DNA of 64,000 nt from F22 sp963678855 (lineage in GTDB: Bacteria; Bacteroidota; Bacteroidia; Bacteroidales; Bacteroidaceae), in NCBI GenBank assembly GCA_963678855.1, contig OY787448.1, positions 2,046,001 through 2,110,000 of the forward strand, read 5' to 3'. The notes beneath the pieces are model-generated. The model saw nothing but the letters and a program-made list of their open reading frames with translations. It made no database searches and had not been told where the DNA came from. Position numbers and translations under genes: made by a program. This document shows positions 29,459-38,615 of the stretch, piece after piece; the stretch's first letter is position 1; each line of letters begins with the position of its first letter.

Positions 29459-29466
29459 TATATTTG
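29459..29466 (+). promoter_or_regulatory. -7 box of the glycosyltransferase pair
   Basis: TATATTTG matches TAnnTTTG, 58 bases before the ATG at 29525; the -33 part is not clean (TTGAC at 29442 is too close). Confidence 0.45.
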
Positions 29467-29524
29467 TAGCAAATGGCACTCGTGTCATTTGTCACAGAGT
29501 AATATTTACACGATATTTCGATAG

Positions 29525-30643
29525 ATGAAAATACTATACATGCTTTTTCACGGTTTTGATGAGGCTAGTGGGATTAGCAAGAAGATTAAGGCGCAAATAG
29601 CTGGACTTCGTAAAGCTAATCACAAAGTCTATCTGTGTCATTATGAATGTATGGAAGATGGGCATCGCTGTCGTATGATAGATGATGAGCTCTTGCAGGA
29701 TTATGGCACTGGAAAATGGGCTGTTGTTAAAAGTCGTTACAATTTTAATTCTGTTCTAAAATTTGCAGAAGAACATAAGCTTGACGTGGCTTATATCCGT
29801 TCTTTTCATAATGCCAATCCAGGTGTCATTAAACTGTTTAAAGGGTTACGTAATCTTGGGGTTAAGGTCGCTATGGAAATTCCTACATATCCTTATGATA
29901 CAGAATACAAAGGGATGCCTTTTTCTTGGCATATATTTCTTAATATAGATCGTCTCTTCAGACATCGTCTGGCTGCCAATTGCAACGGGATAGTAACTTT
30001 CTCTGATGCGGCAGAGATTTTCGGACAACGTACAATTCGTATTTCTAATGGGGTAGACTTTGATAAAACACCACTGGCGCAGCACAAGCCTTCTACTGAT
30101 GGGGCTATCCATTTATTAGCCGTTGCTGAGATACATTATTGGCATGGGTTTGACCGTGCTGTACATGGCTTGGGACAGTATCTTGCAAAATACCCTGATG
30201 CTCCTGTGGTTTTCGATATTGTAGGGCCTAATTTTAACCACGATGCGGATGTGATTAAAGATGTGATTACTCAATACTCTGGTTTGGAAAAACATGTGTT
30301 TCTACATGGCCCAAAACATGGAGAGGAGTTAACAGCGTTTTTTGACAAGGCTGATATTTGCATTGCTTCATTAGGAAGGCATCGTTCTGGAATCACCAAA
30401 ATTAAGACACTGAAGAATCGAGAGTATGCAGTGAGAGGATTGCCTTTTGTATATAGTGAAATTGATGAGGATTTCGAAAATAAACCTTATGTAATGAAGG
30501 CACCAGCTGATGAAAGTCCACTTGATATAGAAGCATTGCTTGCCTTTAAAGCCAATTGCAAGACTTCTTCTGAATCTATTCGTGAGTCTATTCGTGATTT
30601 AGATTGGGAAGTGCAAATGCAACGCGTTTTAGATGAATTATAA
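29525..30643 (+). CDS. Glycosyltransferase, GT4-like (GT-B fold)
   Basis: The 372-aa protein starts with MKILYMLFHGFDEASGISKK, typical for the acceptor domain of GT4 enzymes (first strand followed by a glycine loop), and has a C-terminal Rossmann half with LLAVAEIHYWHGFDRAVHG (about 199-217), VFLHGPKHGEELTAFF and a donor-binding EX7E-like region around KIKTLKNREYAVRGLPFVYS. There is no membrane helix. It lies 20 bases before a second, membrane-bound glycosyltransferase gene and the two should be co-transcribed. The donor and product are unknown; surface polysaccharide is likely. Confidence 0.82.
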   Translation: MKILYMLFHGFDEASGISKKIKAQIAGLRKANHKVYLCHYECMEDGHRCRMIDDELLQDYGTGKWAVVKSRYNFNSVLKFAEEHKLDVAYIRSFHNANPGVIKLFKGLRNLGVKVAMEIPTYPYDTEYKGMPFSWHIFLNIDRLFRHRLAANCNGIVTFSDAAEIFGQRTIRISNGVDFDKTPLAQHKPSTDGAIHLLAVAEIHYWHGFDRAVHGLGQYLAKYPDAPVVFDIVGPNFNHDADVIKDVITQYSGLEKHVFLHGPKHGEELTAFFDKADICIASLGRHRSGITKIKTLKNREYAVRGLPFVYSEIDEDFENKPYVMKAPADESPLDIEALLAFKANCKTSSESIRESIRDLDWEVQMQRVLDEL

Positions 30644-30663
30644 CAAACTACTAACTATACATT

Positions 30664-31866
30664 ATGAATACAACTTATATCGTACTTGCTGTGCTTTTCT
30701 GGGTATTCCTATTTGTGCTTTTTTATGCTTATCTAGGGTATGGAATTGTACTCGTTTCTCTTGTGAAAATCAAGGAGCTGTTCAAAAAAAGAGTTTTACC
30801 TAGTCTCCCTAAGGATGAAGATTTACCTAGAGTCACTTTGTTTATAACCGCATTCAATGAAGAAGATGTGGTTCATGAGAAAATGGCAAATTGTCTGAAG
30901 TTGGATTATCCTGAAGATAAGTTTGAGATTGTTTGGTGCACGGATGGCTCAAATGATAGCACTAATGACTTATTAGCACAATACGAAAAGGTGCGTGTGT
31001 TATATGATCCTGCACGTAACGGGAAAACAGCAGCTATGAATCGTGGTGTACGCTTTGTCGATTCAGATTTGATTGTTTTTACTGATGCCAACACAATGGT
31101 GAATAAAGAAGCAATTCGTTTAATTGTTCAGCGTTTTATGGATCCTAAAGTGGGGTGTGTTGCTGGCGAAAAGCGTATTGCTGACAAAGAGATAGACGGG
31201 GCTGCCGGAGGTGGCGAAGGTATCTACTGGAAATATGAATCTGCTTTAAAAGCTTACGATGATAGGTTGTATAGTGCCGTAGGGGCAGCTGGAGAGTTGT
31301 TTGCAGTACGTCGTGATTTGTTTTTTGAAATGAACAAAGATACATTATTGGACGACTTTATCATGTCTTTGACTATCGCCATGAAGGGCTATACAATAGC
31401 TTATACGCCTGATGCTTATGCAGAGGAGGCAGGTAGTGCAGATATGGTTGAAGAGGAGAAAAGAAAAGTACGAATTGCAGCAGGTGGATTGCAATCTGTA
31501 TGGAGACTTCGTCCATTGCTTAACCCTTTGAAATATGGGATGTTGTCCTTCCAGTATATTTCACATCGTGTACTACGTTGGACTTTAGCGCCAGTTATGC
31601 TATTTTTGATACTTCCGATAAATATATTCTTAGCCTTCGTACCTACATTGAATATTTTTTATAGTGTTTTATTGTTGGGACAGGTGTTGTTCTATGTACT
31701 TGGATTAGCTGGGTATGCTTTGGCCAAAAGGAAGATTAAACATAAACTATTGTTTATTCCTTATTACTTCTTGTTTATGAACTGGAACTGTATACGAGCA
31801 GTTCCGTATTTGTATAAGAAAAACAAACAAGGAACAGGTGCATGGGAGAAATCAAAACGTGCATAA
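30664..31866 (+). CDS. Membrane glycosyltransferase family 2 (processive type)
   Basis: The 400-aa protein has an N-terminal helix (about 5-33), a GT2 domain with FITAFNEED, CTDGSNDST, the DxD-like FTDANTMV, the LDDFIMSL acid motif and SHRVLRW, the (Q/x)xxRW motif of processive synthases, then three C-terminal helices. This is the layout of hyaluronan/cellulose-synthase-like enzymes that make and pass a glycan through the membrane. Together with the GT4 gene just upstream it forms a two-gene glycan unit without a recognisable flippase or polymerase. Confidence 0.87.
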   Translation: MNTTYIVLAVLFWVFLFVLFYAYLGYGIVLVSLVKIKELFKKRVLPSLPKDEDLPRVTLFITAFNEEDVVHEKMANCLKLDYPEDKFEIVWCTDGSNDSTNDLLAQYEKVRVLYDPARNGKTAAMNRGVRFVDSDLIVFTDANTMVNKEAIRLIVQRFMDPKVGCVAGEKRIADKEIDGAAGGGEGIYWKYESALKAYDDRLYSAVGAAGELFAVRRDLFFEMNKDTLLDDFIMSLTIAMKGYTIAYTPDAYAEEAGSADMVEEEKRKVRIAAGGLQSVWRLRPLLNPLKYGMLSFQYISHRVLRWTLAPVMLFLILPINIFLAFVPTLNIFYSVLLLGQVLFYVLGLAGYALAKRKIKHKLLFIPYYFLFMNWNCIRAVPYLYKKNKQGTGAWEKSKRA

Positions 31867-31892
31867 TATATTGCTGTTTGGTAATTATTATG

Positions 31893-31900
31893 TATATTTG
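31893..31900 (+). promoter_or_regulatory. -7 box of the EEP-family gene
   Basis: TATATTTG, 62 bases before the ATG; ATTG ends 19 bases upstream of it as a weak -33 element. Confidence 0.5.
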
Positions 31901-31962
31901 CGTTGGGTCATGGCAGTGTGATTTTCTGCGTGACTTTTAATTTGTAATAGCTTTGAATTAAA

Positions 31963-33141
31963 ATGGGATATAAATCAGTATTAAAATTCGGATATTTTCT
32001 GACAATAGCTGGCTCAGTAGCATGTATGTTACTTGCAGTTGTTGGTGGAATAGCACGATATGTATCCCCTTTATCTGTACCTAATATTGCACTTTTAGGT
32101 TTTGTGTTGCCAGTCTTGCTTATTGTAAATATAGCACTACTTTTTTATTGGGGGATTATACGACGCAAACGATGGTTTATTTTTCCATTATTTGCTATCC
32201 TTTTTAATCTTCCATTTTTGTTTGGTACCTTCGAGTTTCATACTAATTCATGGCAATCGTCTGAAGAAAAGAAGGCAAACAGTGTATATACAGTAGCTTC
32301 ATACAATATGGCTATGTTGTTTAGAACAAGAGAGGCCGATACTGTAAGAGAATTAACTGACTCAATGAAACAGCAGGATGTTGATATTGCATGTCTACAA
32401 GAATTTTTCTATGATGGTGGATGGTGGAACAAAGAGTTGACTGATAGTCTCTTCAATGTGTGGCCATATCATTATCGAACAGAACAATATCCAGATTTCT
32501 TGCCACTTGCTATCTATAGTAAATACCCCATTTCTAATGGGCACCATGTTCATTTTGAGGGGTGTAGAAATAGTTTTATTTACTGTGATATCGATTTGCC
32601 AACAGGGAAAACAAGAGTGTTCAGTGCTCATTTGCAGACAACAGGGCTGTCTCGTCAATATCGAAAAGTAAAAGAGGCTTGGCGAACAATTAATGATGAT
32701 ATAGAACCCGATAATCGTCTAGACAACACCTGGGGTGAATATTCTCCACTACATGATGAGAAACAAAATAAAGCCTCAGATTTCAGAGTTAGAGCTTTGA
32801 AAACTGTTAGAGAAGTCTTTTTGAAGAACCTTGATGAGCGTGTAACGCAAGCTAAGGAAATGAAAAAACTGATTTCTGAATCACCTTATCCAGTTATTGT
32901 GTGTGGTGATTTTAACTCACAGCCTTCAAGTTATGTATATAGGACTATTAGTGAAGAACTGGAAGATGGTTTTGTGAATTGTGGTAATAGTTTAGCTAGT
33001 AGCTATCGATTTGGTGGTGGCTTTTTCCGAATTGATTACATTCTATATAGTGACACTTTTGAAGGTGTTACTTATCAAACGAAGCCATGGATATTTAGTG
33101 ACCATTATCCAGTATTTATGCAGATAAAAAAGAAATTGTAA
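31963..33141 (+). CDS. Membrane-anchored endonuclease/exonuclease/phosphatase (EEP) family protein
   Basis: The 392-aa protein has three hydrophobic helices in the first 95 residues, then the EEP (DNase I-like) fold: VASYNMAMLF (about 111-120), DIACLQEFFYD with the metal-binding Glu, FSAHLQTTGL, VICGDFNSQPSS and the final SDHYPVFM. All the usual acidic and His catalytic residues are visible. The topology would put the catalytic domain on the outer side of the inner membrane. Family members cut phosphodiesters in nucleic acids, lipids or inositol phosphates; which one applies is not readable. Its own promoter separates it from the glycosyltransferases. Confidence 0.87.
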   Translation: MGYKSVLKFGYFLTIAGSVACMLLAVVGGIARYVSPLSVPNIALLGFVLPVLLIVNIALLFYWGIIRRKRWFIFPLFAILFNLPFLFGTFEFHTNSWQSSEEKKANSVYTVASYNMAMLFRTREADTVRELTDSMKQQDVDIACLQEFFYDGGWWNKELTDSLFNVWPYHYRTEQYPDFLPLAIYSKYPISNGHHVHFEGCRNSFIYCDIDLPTGKTRVFSAHLQTTGLSRQYRKVKEAWRTINDDIEPDNRLDNTWGEYSPLHDEKQNKASDFRVRALKTVREVFLKNLDERVTQAKEMKKLISESPYPVIVCGDFNSQPSSYVYRTISEELEDGFVNCGNSLASSYRFGGGFFRIDYILYSDTFEGVTYQTKPWIFSDHYPVFMQIKKKL

Positions 33142-33190
33142 TGTCAATTTGAGCTCGTTGAGAGTCGCTTTATCTATAAGTACTTGTGTT

Positions 33191-33787
33191 ATGACTAACC
33201 AAAACAAACATATGAACAGAGCAGTAGATTTTTTTATTAAAACAAGATACCCTGAAATGAGTATGGAAGCAAAAATCATGATGAATGATAAGCTGACATC
33301 TCGTGAACTTAAAAAGGGCGAACGTCTTTTCGATGAAGGAGATGTGGCAGACAAGATTGTGGCTGTTGAAGAGGGGATGCTACGTCAGTTCTATTATAAT
33401 AACAAGAAGGATTTGACTGAGCACTTTTCTTATGAGCATTGTACGTTGATGTGTTTGGAAAGCTTTATCAATGAAAGTCCAACCGATTTGTATGCCGAAG
33501 CTTTAGAAGATACTAAAGTCTGGATATTAGATAAAAAAGATCTAGAGCAAATGATGGGTTACTCCAAAGAGATAGCAACGTATTATCGTAGAGTCTTGGA
33601 GTATTCACTATTACAGTCTCAACTGAAAGCTCGCTTGTGGAGATATGGCACTGCAAAAGCTAGATATAAACACTTGTTTGATACACAGCCACAAGTAGTA
33701 CGCCGTGCTCCGCTTAGCTTTATTGCTAGTTATCTAATGATGACCCCTGAGACTTTAAGTCGTGTAAGAAGTAGTGTAGAACTATAA
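33191..33787 (+). CDS. Crp/Fnr-family transcriptional regulator
   Basis: About 198 aa: a cyclic-nucleotide-binding beta-roll (about 35-125; ELKKGERLFDEGDVADKIVAVEEG is its first half) and a short C-terminal winged helix in which SFIASYLMMTPETLSRVRS is the recognition helix region. The beta-roll lacks the RxA cAMP-phosphate motif of E. coli CRP, so a different or no ligand is likely. ATGs at 33191 and 33212 are both possible; upstream frames start only with TTG. It is followed 11 bases later by msrC, so the two probably share a transcript. Targets unknown. Confidence 0.82.
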   Translation: MTNQNKHMNRAVDFFIKTRYPEMSMEAKIMMNDKLTSRELKKGERLFDEGDVADKIVAVEEGMLRQFYYNNKKDLTEHFSYEHCTLMCLESFINESPTDLYAEALEDTKVWILDKKDLEQMMGYSKEIATYYRRVLEYSLLQSQLKARLWRYGTAKARYKHLFDTQPQVVRRAPLSFIASYLMMTPETLSRVRSSVEL

Positions 33788-33798
33788 GATTATCATAT

Positions 33799-34275
33799 AT
33801 GGCAGAATCATTAGAAATTTCTGGTGCAAACAAAATTGAAAGATATACTACTTTGTATTCACAACTTGTCGCTATGTTAGATGGCGAGAATGACTTGATA
33901 GCTAATATGGCTAATATAAGTGCCGCTATACAGATGACATTTAATCATTTGTGGACTGGCTTTTATCGTGTGGAAGACGAGGAGACGTTAATCTTAGGAC
34001 CATTTCAAGGACCAATCGCATGTACTCGTATCCGTAAGGGAAAAGGTGTCTGTGGCATAGCTTGGAAGTCAGAATCAACACTGATTGTACCTGATGTCAA
34101 TGCTTTTCCAGGACATATTGCCTGTAGCTCATTGAGTCAATCAGAGATTGTGCTTCCTGTGTATGTGTCGGGAGAGATAATTGGTGTGCTTGATATCGAT
34201 TCTACTGAGATAGGAACTTACGATGAGGTCGATGAAGAGTGGCTAGAAAAAATAGTATTACTACTTGATAAGTGA
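33799..34275 (+). CDS. msrC: Free methionine-(R)-sulfoxide reductase, GAF domain
   Basis: The 158-aa GAF-fold enzyme reduces free L-methionine-(R)-sulfoxide with thioredoxin. All three redox cysteines are present, at Cys75 (GPIACTRI), Cys85 (GKGVCGIA) and Cys109 (GHIACSS), with the same 10 and 24 residue spacing as Cys84, Cys94 and Cys118 of the E. coli enzyme. VPDVNAFPGHIAC and SQSEIVLPV are further family signs. It follows a Crp-type regulator by 11 bases, suggesting a shared, perhaps redox-responsive, transcript. Confidence 0.93.
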   Translation: MAESLEISGANKIERYTTLYSQLVAMLDGENDLIANMANISAAIQMTFNHLWTGFYRVEDEETLILGPFQGPIACTRIRKGKGVCGIAWKSESTLIVPDVNAFPGHIACSSLSQSEIVLPVYVSGEIIGVLDIDSTEIGTYDEVDEEWLEKIVLLLDK

Positions 34276-34285
34276 TACCTTATAT

Positions 34286-34333
34286 AATATAGAAAGAGGG
34301 TGAATCATTAATGATTCACCCTCTTTCTATATT
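34286..34333. terminator. 48-base perfect palindrome, two-way terminator
   Basis: The sequence from 34286 to 34333 equals its own reverse complement, with 24-base arms (AATATAGAAAGAGGGTGAAT and so on). It lies 10 bases after the msrC stop and 10 bases from the convergent SulP gene stop, so it ends both transcripts. The A/T-rich ends of the arms provide the U-tract on either strand. Confidence 0.88.
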
Positions 34334-34343
34334 GTTCGTAAAA

Positions 34344-35984
34344 TTAATCTTCTGTGCTTTCTTGTTCCTTTTCGTAACCAATTTGTAGTTCTTTGATCTT
34401 ATTTGTAGGCACTTTGTAATGTGGATCTTCCAGCACGTTTACATCAATGATGGCTTGTGCGTTACATAGCAAAATACGTGAATCTTCACTAAGATGGCGT
34501 AAGTGTAGTTCCTTATTCAAAGCACGATACTTGTTTGTAACATTGTTCAATGCACTAATAGCACTCATATCCAAGATCCGACTGTTCTTAAAATCCATAA
34601 TGACTACTTCTGGGTCATTAGCTGGGTTGAACTGGTCTGTGAAATCTTTGATAGAACCAAAGAAAAGGGGACCGAATAGTTCATAATGCTTCACGCCTTC
34701 TTCGTCTGTATAACTGTGCGTATGGATGTGCTGAGCGCTTTCCCATGAGAATGCCAATGCTGAAAGTATAATACCTACAAGTACAGCAATTGCCAAGTTG
34801 TGTGTGATAGCTGTGATTAATGTTACAATAATCATCACGAGTACATCTGTCCAAGGCATCTTTCTAAAAACACGTAGACTAGCCCACTCAAATGTACCAA
34901 TTGCTACCATAAACATCACTCCTACTAGAGCTGCCATAGGCATTTGTTCGATGATGCTTGATCCGAAGATAACAAACATAAGCAACATCACAGAAGCTAC
35001 AATACCAGATAGTCGTTGACGTGCGCCAGCGGTAATATTAATCAAACTTTGACCAATCATGGCACAACCACCCATACCTGAGAGGAAACCAGAAGTGATA
35101 TTCGCAAGACCTTGAGCAACACACTCACGGTTACCGCTACCACGTGTTTCTGTGATCTCATCAATCAAGTTAAGCGTAAGAAGACTTTCGATTAAGCCTA
35201 CGCCAGCAATGATAGCAGAATATGGAAGTATCAACATGAAAGTATCCCAGTTAATTGGAATACGTGGGATAGATAATGGAGGGAAAGAGCCTTTCAAGTG
35301 AGTCCCTTCTGCTAAAGTATCTGATACGGTAGTAGTATCAATACCAAATAGATACACTAAGAGTGAAATGATAACGATAGCAGCCAAAGATGATGGCACT
35401 TTCTTAGTCAATTTAGGTAATAGCCAAATGATAAGCATAGTAAGTGCAACAAGGGCACCCATGACCAATAGTTGTGTGTTACGCACACCGTCGCTTAGGC
35501 TTGCATCGTGAAAAATATTTGTAAAGCTAGGGAATTGAGCCATGAAAATAACGATAGCCAACCCATTTACAAAGCCATACATTACTGGTTGAGGTACAAG
35601 ACGCACAAATTTACCTAGCTTGAAGACACCAGCTAAAATTTGAATACATCCTGCAAGAATGACAGTTGCAAATACATACTGCATAAGTACAGTGTCCGAA
35701 ATATCTGCGCCCAATTCATTACGTACAGCAAGACATAGTCCACCAAATACTACGGCTACGGCTCCAGTTGCACCAGAAATCATACCTGGACGACCACCAA
35801 GGATACTGGTTACAAACCCCATAACAAATGCGGCATATAGACCTGTAAGGGGCGAAAATCCAGCAATCATTGCAAATGCGATGGCTTCAGGAACCAAAGC
35901 AAGCGCTACAGTTAACCCCGATAATATTTCGGTGCTTGCATTGCGTGGGGCCTTCCCACTAAAGAGACTTGAGATAAACTCCAT
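34344..35984 (-). CDS. SulP family anion transporter with STAS domain
   Basis: A 546-aa SLC26/SulP carrier with about 12-14 hydrophobic helices and a cytosolic C-terminal STAS domain (about 430-530; VIMDFKNSRILDMSAISAL is its core). Family markers are ALALVPEAIAFAMIAG, GLYAAFVMGF, the GRPGMISGATGAVAVV segment near residue 65-80 and NITSGFLSGMGGCAMIGQS. Substrates in the family are sulfate, bicarbonate or other anions, and no adjacent gene decides. A minus-strand TATCTTTG at 36095-36102 is the likely -7 box, giving a leader of about 105 bases. Confidence 0.92.
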   Translation of the reverse strand: MEFISSLFSGKAPRNASTEILSGLTVALALVPEAIAFAMIAGFSPLTGLYAAFVMGFVTSILGGRPGMISGATGAVAVVFGGLCLAVRNELGADISDTVLMQYVFATVILAGCIQILAGVFKLGKFVRLVPQPVMYGFVNGLAIVIFMAQFPSFTNIFHDASLSDGVRNTQLLVMGALVALTMLIIWLLPKLTKKVPSSLAAIVIISLLVYLFGIDTTTVSDTLAEGTHLKGSFPPLSIPRIPINWDTFMLILPYSAIIAGVGLIESLLTLNLIDEITETRGSGNRECVAQGLANITSGFLSGMGGCAMIGQSLINITAGARQRLSGIVASVMLLMFVIFGSSIIEQMPMAALVGVMFMVAIGTFEWASLRVFRKMPWTDVLVMIIVTLITAITHNLAIAVLVGIILSALAFSWESAQHIHTHSYTDEEGVKHYELFGPLFFGSIKDFTDQFNPANDPEVVIMDFKNSRILDMSAISALNNVTNKYRALNKELHLRHLSEDSRILLCNAQAIIDVNVLEDPHYKVPTNKIKELQIGYEKEQESTED

Positions 35985-36094
35985 AAAAACTAATACTCTG
36001 TTTTATTAATACTATTACAATCTTTTTTCTATTATTCTAACTTGTCAGGAGAACGAAATCCTCTCTATACTAGTGAATAAAAATTTTGCCGCTG

Positions 36095-36102
36095 CAAAGA
36101 TA
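36095..36102 (-). promoter_or_regulatory. -7 box of the SulP gene
   Basis: Minus-strand TATCTTTG, 111 bases upstream of the ATG; no clean -33 element. Confidence 0.5.
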
Positions 36103-36184
36103 GTCTTTATTTATAAAAAACTCACTTGCAGCGACAAACTTTGTTGCATTATTGGCAGAATCTACATATGTATAATGTGTATTC

Positions 36185-37168
36185 TTACTTATTTTTTCCA
36201 ATTACCCAATTTGTGTCATAGGCTCTTGTATCCGATGGGGTGTAATACATGCTTGATTTAGTCGGGATCTTTAAGATATATGTACGGCGAGTACGGTTTT
36301 GTAAACTCGTTTGTCTTAGCCATGGGTTAGCTTGCTTCAATAGACTGTACGTAGTCCCATTCTGTTGAGCCCATTTGGCTAAATCACTTATTGGATAAGT
36401 GATTGTCTTGGTTGTGTATTTTAAAGGTGGGTATAATTGTGAAGAACTAAGGTAAAATCCCATAGCCGATGGTTTTTTAAATAGATACTTGCACGCTAAA
36501 ATACGGAAAAAGTATCTTGATGTTTCGCTATTTAGATATAAATCTAATGGATCAGTTGAATGTTGTCTACTGATTTGTTTTGCTATACCAGCTTCACCCG
36601 CATTGTAACTCTGCGCTACTAAGCCCCAGTTGTTGAACTTACTGTATCTTTTCTTTAAGTACTTACAAGCAGCCTTTGTAGATTTATATATGTTATAGCG
36701 TTCGTCAATATTAGCATTTACTTCAAGTCCAAGTTCTCGCCCCGTTGTGGGCATTAGTTGCCATAGGCCTGCTGCACCTGCACGTGAGTAAGCTTTTGTG
36801 TTTAGGCTGCTCTCTATGACCATTAAATATTTGAAATCTTCTGGTATACCTTCTTCTTTTAAGATAGGTATTATGATAGGAAAGTATCTATTGGCTTTTT
36901 TGATAATTTGAAGAGTTGTCGAGTGCATATAACAGAATGATAGCATTTCTCTTTCCATGTGTTCTCTTGCATCGTATCTGCTTAAGTCATAATTTTCGTC
37001 ACAAAATTGTACGCTTTCGGGTGGAGTTGGTGATATTACTCGTGAGAAAATGTTAGCTTCGTTCTCCAATTCAGGGGTCTTTTGTGCATACACGATGCTG
37101 CCGTTCCAGAGAGAAAGGCAAAATACTGCGACACAATATGTCAGTAAAAAAGCTTTTGTTTGTTTCAT
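36185..37168 (-). CDS. Secreted lytic transglycosylase (MltD-like SLT domain)
   Basis: The 327-aa protein has a signal peptide (MKQTKAFLLTYCVAVFCLSL, cut near YAQ at 29) and an SLT domain (about 105-235): FKYLMVIESSLNT with catalytic Glu119, GAAGLWQLMPTTGRELG and VAQSYNAGEAG. The C-terminal part (about 265-320) looks like a LysM-type module. It would cut peptidoglycan to anhydromuropeptides in the periplasm. The start at 37168 is set by the signal peptide; a frame start at 37204 is excluded because the -7 box TACCTTTG (minus strand, 37174-37181) lies between the two. That box is only five bases from the ATG. Confidence 0.9.
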   Translation of the reverse strand: MKQTKAFLLTYCVAVFCLSLWNGSIVYAQKTPELENEANIFSRVISPTPPESVQFCDENYDLSRYDAREHMEREMLSFCYMHSTTLQIIKKANRYFPIIIPILKEEGIPEDFKYLMVIESSLNTKAYSRAGAAGLWQLMPTTGRELGLEVNANIDERYNIYKSTKAACKYLKKRYSKFNNWGLVAQSYNAGEAGIAKQISRQHSTDPLDLYLNSETSRYFFRILACKYLFKKPSAMGFYLSSSQLYPPLKYTTKTITYPISDLAKWAQQNGTTYSLLKQANPWLRQTSLQNRTRRTYILKIPTKSSMYYTPSDTRAYDTNWVIGKNK

Positions 37169-37173
37169 ACGTA

Positions 37174-37181
37174 CAAAGGTA
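37174..37181 (-). promoter_or_regulatory. -7 box five bases from the lytic transglycosylase ATG
   Basis: Minus-strand TACCTTTG. With transcription normally starting 4-6 bases beyond the box, the mRNA would begin at or within two bases of the start codon. Confidence 0.5.
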
Positions 37182-37204
37182 CTCTTTATTGTAAAAATGG
37201 CCAA

Positions 37205-37402
37205 ACGACTCGCTTGGACCTTATGAATTTTAGCTTATTTTTTAGTTATGCTTATAAATTGTAAGTGTTTTGAAGATGATTGCGATAAATCAAAATGAAA
37301 GAATGATTTAATATAGTCTGTCAAAACGAAAGTAAAAGTTAGATAGATGTTTGCATAAGGAAAGGAAAATATGCTTTTTAGCATAAAAATATCATCTTAA
37401 TG
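37205..37402. other. Gene-free AT-rich spacer
   Basis: No coding frame, hairpin terminator or repeat was recognised between the transglycosylase start and the next promoter. Confidence 0.4.
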
Positions 37403-37433
37403 TTTGCTGGGTAAAATAAAAGCCCTATATTTG
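37403..37433 (+). promoter_or_regulatory. Promoter of the porin/P-II/ammonium channel unit
   Basis: TTTG (37403-37406), a 19-base spacer and TATATTTG (37426-37433) form a perfect Bacteroides promoter. The start would be near 37438, leaving a leader of about 330 bases. Confidence 0.75.
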
Positions 37434-37439
37434 CAGTGT

Positions 37440-37768
37440 ACAGAGATGAGAATTAATTTCATTCTAGAGAGAGAGGTATTATAATAAAGAGAGCAATCAA
37501 GTGGGGTGTACTCCTAGATAATTTTAGTAATCATTCGATAGGTGTCTTATAAACCTAAACTGGTTTAGTAACGGAGAGAATAGAGAGAGAATTTAGCAGG
37601 TAGAGATTGAAAAGCAGGATTGTAAAAAATGGTATTGAGAGAATAAAAAAGAATAGAGGAAAAAAGATTAGTCTAGACAAAGCGCTAAAAAACGGAATGC
37701 AAACTTATTCGACGCCGCAGAAGATAAGACGAGCGAAATCTTCCACAATTTAGTTCTAACTTCTAAAT
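37440..37768 (+). promoter_or_regulatory. Long purine-rich leader before the outer-membrane protein gene
   Basis: The leader has several GAGAGA-type runs (37468-37474, 37574-37592) and a CTAAAC-tg-GTTTAG palindrome near 37556-37569. There is no open frame of note and no known riboswitch was recognised. Confidence 0.35.
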
Positions 37769-38488
37769 ATGACGATTATGAAAAAGAAAATGATGGTGCT
37801 TTTACTAGCCATGGGATTAACAGCTGTATTGCCAATGGGTAAGGTTTATGCTCAAGATAAGACGGTTACAGCGAGTATTGGAGCTGACTTGGTCAGTAGT
37901 TATATCTGGCGCGGTATGGACTGCGGGGGTGTGAGTATTCAACCAGGAATTTCTGTTGAAACTGCATCTGGATTCTCTTTTGGTGCTTGGGGTTCAGTAG
38001 GACTAGAAACCACAGATACAAAAGAACTAGATATATATGTAGGTTATAGCATCGGCGATTTCTCTATTACTGTAACTGATTATTGGTTTGCAGTAGATGG
38101 TGCAGAGAATAGCTACATGGAATATGCTTCTGGTGAAACTGCTCACGTGTATGAAGCAACTCTAGGCTACGATTTTGGTATTTTTTCTTTAGCATGTAAT
38201 ACCAACTTTGCAGGTAGTGATTATTGTAGTGAAGATGGTGAACGCTCGTATTCAACTTATGTTGAAGCGGTGGTACCTTTCACGTTAGGTGAACTAGATA
38301 TGGCTTTCGAAATTGGTGGAACGCCAGCCGAAGGCATGTATTCTGATGGTGCTAATATTACAAATATTGGCCTAGGTGCAAGCAAATCTATTTCTGTGAC
38401 AGATAAGTTGACATTGCCCGCTTTTGCAAAAGTAACACTCAATCCATACACTGACAAGGCGTATCTTACATTTGGATTGAGCTTTTAA
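37769..38488 (+). CDS. TorF-like outer-membrane beta-barrel protein
   Basis: The 239-aa protein has a signal peptide ending in VYAQ (about residue 29; the ATG at 37778 may be the true start) and a mature part of alternating beta-strands closing with a C-terminal LTFGLSF, an outer-membrane barrel sign. The opening segment ADLVSSYIWRGMDCGGVSIQPGI (residues about 39-61; the SYIWRG core is typical) matches the TorF-type putative porins often found beside ammonium transporters. It is followed by P-II and amt genes, so a role in uptake of ammonium or small nitrogen compounds across the outer membrane is inferred, not shown. Confidence 0.8.
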   Translation: MTIMKKKMMVLLLAMGLTAVLPMGKVYAQDKTVTASIGADLVSSYIWRGMDCGGVSIQPGISVETASGFSFGAWGSVGLETTDTKELDIYVGYSIGDFSITVTDYWFAVDGAENSYMEYASGETAHVYEATLGYDFGIFSLACNTNFAGSDYCSEDGERSYSTYVEAVVPFTLGELDMAFEIGGTPAEGMYSDGANITNIGLGASKSISVTDKLTLPAFAKVTLNPYTDKAYLTFGLSF

Positions 38489-38615
38489 AAATCTAAGTTA
38501 ACTTATTAGCTTAGTCATTTATTACACTATAAATTTACGATTTTCCTAGTGATAGGGTGTGCTGTATAGTATGCCTAAGGGACGTATTAGTTTAAAAATC
38601 AAAACCACCAACCAA

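Noticed and set aside
37169..37204. 12-residue N-terminal extension of the lytic transglycosylase
   Set aside because: It would span the promoter and destroy the signal peptide.
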